From Stappia stellulata (lineage in GTDB: Bacteria > Pseudomonadota > Alphaproteobacteria > Rhizobiales > Stappiaceae): a stretch of DNA of 64,000 nt. The stretch lies in contig NZ_JAIVMF010000017.1 of assembly GCF_020176715.1 (NCBI RefSeq), positions 1-64,000 on the forward strand. The letters run 5' to 3'. Numbering within the stretch: position 1 is the stretch's first letter; the number at the start of each line of letters is the position of its first letter. Below are positions 62,485-64,000 of the stretch, piece by piece. Position numbers and translations under genes: made by a program. Below the pieces are notes generated by a model that was given only the letters and a program-made list of their open reading frames with translations, was not told the origin of the DNA and searched no databases.

Positions 62485-62500
62485 TCGTCCGATAGGACGA
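62485..62500. promoter_or_regulatory. Candidate operator of the steroid cluster, site 2
   Basis: TCGTCC-GATA-GGACGA is a perfect inverted repeat. With flanks it matches site 1 (43453) at 19 of 22 positions. It lies 65 bases upstream of the hydratase ATG and 20 bases beyond the stop of the LivF-like gene. Confidence 0.6.
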
Positions 62501-62520
62501 CAGGACGGGGGAGGCGGCGC

Positions 62521-63243
62521 TCAACGCTCCGCATGGGCGTTTTGGCGCGCCGCGTGCAGGGTTGAAAGCCGCCGGTCGAGTTCGCCAGCGGGGCACTCCA
62601 GCAGGACCTGGCCCCGCTGCACGATCATCGCGCGATCCGCGTAGGGAAGGCTGATCTTTACATGTTGGTCGACGATGACGATCGCGGTTCCGCTTTCCGC
62701 CCAGCGCCGCAGGAACGCCAGGATCGGCGGCAAAAGCGCCTGCGCCACCCCCAGCGAAGGCTCGTCGCACAACAGCACGCGCGGCCGGGCGACAAAGGCT
62801 TGTCCGAGCGCCAGGATTTGCTGCTGGCCGCCGGACAAGTCGTACGCCCGCGCCCGGGATCGTTCTTTGAGAATGGGGAAGACCTCATAGATCTCCTCCA
62901 GCGACCGCGCCAGATCCGCCCGGTCGTCGGGGCGGGCGGCCACCCCCATTCGCAGGTTGTCGTAGACGGTGAGTTCGGGAAAGACGCGGTGCCCATCCAG
63001 GACCAACCGCAACCCCGAGCGCGCCACCTTCTCCGGCGGAAGGCCGGTGAGCGGCTTTCCGTCCAGCACAACGCTGCCTTGCGAAGGTTTGATGAAACCG
63101 GCTATCGCCCGCATCAGCGTCGATTTTCCGGCTCCATTCTCGCCGCCGATCAACAGGATCTCGCCGGGTTCGGCATGCAGTGAGATACCGCGCAGCACGG
63201 GGATATCCCCGTAGCCGGCGACCAGGTCCCGAACGTCAAGCAT
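62521..63243 (-). CDS. ABC transporter ATPase, LivF-like
   Basis: The 240-residue ATPase has Walker A GGENGAGKST near residue 33, where the first residue is unusually Gly-Gly-Glu, signature LSGGQQQILALGQA near 136 and Walker B VLLCDEPSLGVA near 158, then the switch histidine in VDQHV. It belongs to the branched-chain-amino-acid-type importer and overlaps the LivG-like gene by eight bases. Permeases should lie to the right of the window. It may work with the binding protein at 50153. Confidence 0.88.
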   Translation of the reverse strand: MLDVRDLVAGYGDIPVLRGISLHAEPGEILLIGGENGAGKSTLMRAIAGFIKPSQGSVVLDGKPLTGLPPEKVARSGLRLVLDGHRVFPELTVYDNLRMGVAARPDDRADLARSLEEIYEVFPILKERSRARAYDLSGGQQQILALGQAFVARPRVLLCDEPSLGVAQALLPPILAFLRRWAESGTAIVIVDQHVKISLPYADRAMIVQRGQVLLECPAGELDRRLSTLHAARQNAHAER

Positions 63244-64000
63244 GGGCGCCTCCGACGAAGAGATGCTGAACCGCCGGATCCTGGGCGAGCACCTGCGGCG
63301 GCCCGGACGCCACCACCCGACCGGTTTCCAACACGGTGATGCGGTCGGCGATGTCCCAGACCAGGTCGAGATCGTGCTCCACCAGGATCACCGACATGCC
63401 AAGCCGCGTGCTGATCTGGCGCAGCAAACGGGAGAATTCGGCCCTCTCGGCGGGCGCGAGCCCCGCCGCGGGTTCGTCGAACAACACCAGGGCAGGATCG
63501 GCAAAGACCACCCGAATGACTTCGAGGAGACGCCGCTGGCCATGCGCCAGAAGAGCGGGATTGTCCTCGCCATAGACCTCGCGGAAGCGCTCGGCGAGCC
63601 GGGCCATCTCGGGGTCAAGCGGTGTCGGGCGGGCATCGAGACCAAGCTGAATGTTATCCCATACCGACACATCGGTGAAGATACGCGGGGTCTGGAACGT
63701 TCGACCCAGCCCCATACGGGCGATACCGGTGGCATTCAACCGGGTCACGTCACGGCCCCGAAAACTGTAGCTTCCGCCATCCAGCCGGCTGAATCCGGAA
63801 ATGACATTCAGCAGGCTGGTTTTTCCGGAGCCGTTGGCACCGACCAGGCCATGCACCTCGCCGGGGCGCACCTCCAGATCGACACGGTCAAGCGCCACGA
63901 CCTGCCCGAAGCGCTTGACCGCGCCTCGTACCTCGAGGATGGGGGGCGCCGCCGCTGCGGGAGCCGGGCGCGGCGCGACCTTCTCCAACGTTTCCGAGAA
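63236..64000 (-). CDS. ABC transporter ATPase, LivG-like, open to the window edge
   Basis: Walker A GANGSGKTS, signature region HGQRRLLEVIRVVFADPALVL (with the canonical LSGGQ replaced by LLAHGQ, as in many LivG-like proteins) and VEHDLDLVWDIAD are seen. The first possible start in view is a TTG at 63988, but the frame has no stop up to base 64000. The N-terminal Pro/Ala-rich segment (APRPAPAAAAPP) resembles a linker, so this may be the ATPase half of a LivM-LivG fusion. Partial as seen here. Confidence 0.82.
   Translation of the reverse strand, partial: FSETLEKVAPRPAPAAAAPPILEVRGAVKRFGQVVALDRVDLEVRPGEVHGLVGANGSGKTSLLNVISGFSRLDGGSYSFRGRDVTRLNATGIARMGLGRTFQTPRIFTDVSVWDNIQLGLDARPTPLDPEMARLAERFREVYGEDNPALLAHGQRRLLEVIRVVFADPALVLFDEPAAGLAPAERAEFSRLLRQISTRLGMSVILVEHDLDLVWDIADRITVLETGRVVASGPPQVLAQDPAVQHLFVGGAHA

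Noticed and set aside
1-64000. CRISPR arrays, tRNA or rRNA genes, prophage
   Set aside because: No evenly spaced direct repeats, cloverleaf patterns or phage structural genes were seen on either strand.

Overview
The window is GC-rich, densely packed DNA from an alphaproteobacterium, most likely of the order Hyphomicrobiales. The best clues are a RirA-type Rrf2 regulator with the cysteine cluster of the rhizobial iron regulators, and three copies of a ~130-bp intergenic palindromic repeat of the kind common in that order. The genus cannot be fixed from the sequence. No rRNA, tRNA or CRISPR array was seen.

Layout. (1) 0.1-2.9 kb: the start of a minus-strand gene at the left edge with an upstream inverted repeat, an MFS exporter divergent from a TetR regulator over two tandem operators, and rirA. 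(2) 3.2-11.6 kb: a minus-strand run kynU-kynA-kynB followed by livG-livF-livH-livM and a periplasmic binding protein, with a divergent GntR/FCD regulator. This is tryptophan-to-anthranilate catabolism apparently coupled to an amino-acid-type ABC importer. (3) 11.8-15.3 kb: L-serine dehydratase, a SAF-domain oxidoreductase and thiamine pyrophosphokinase. (4) 15.3-22.2 kb: a nine-gene thiamine operon, thiD-thiO-thiS-thiG-thiE-thiY-tenA-thiZ-thiX, behind a TPP riboswitch. It joins thiazole synthesis to uptake and salvage of the pyrimidine moiety; thiC is not in the window. (5) 22.3-28.4 kb: a photolyase-related protein with apparently swapped domain order, a lipoprotein, an M20 peptidase and an MFS transporter.

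(6) 28.6-39.6 kb is the most unusual part: a quorum-sensing-linked cluster I cannot match to a known pathway. It has a LuxR receptor/regulator and a LuxI acyl-homoserine-lactone synthase with all signature residues. Around them are paralogs of primary-metabolism enzymes: a short HisG (ATP phosphoribosyltransferase), a PurD-like ATP-grasp ligase, an EctB-like diaminobutyrate aminotransferase, a GcvT-like folate protein and a DAO-type flavoenzyme. A 2OG/Fe(II) oxygenase, a membrane di-iron desaturase/hydroxylase and an EamA exporter complete the set. Two lux-box-like palindromes (32505-32524 and 39560-39579) sit in front of the two minus-strand operons, each with a -10-like hexamer about 20 bp downstream. 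The likely product is a small diffusible amino-acid- or phosphoribosyl-derived metabolite made at high cell density. The right border has an IS630-type transposase pseudogene and a decayed methyltransferase gene (39.9-41.5 kb).

(7) 41.7-64 kb: a steroid ring C/D (HIP) degradation cluster recognisable by ipdA, ipdB, ipdC, ipdF, echA20, fadD3 and fadA6 homologs, with extra SDRs, a MaoC hydratase, an acyl-CoA dehydrogenase pair and a double-length acyl-CoA dehydrogenase fusion. A flavin halogenase-like enzyme, a secreted SMP-30-like protein and LivF/LivG/binding-protein transporter parts lie among them. A 16-bp palindrome (TCGTCC-N4-GGACGA) occurs in front of the ipdAB genes and the hydratase/dehydrogenase operon, with a degenerate copy before the thiolase; it is a candidate operator for a regulator outside the window. 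The last gene (LivG-like) runs open to the window edge.
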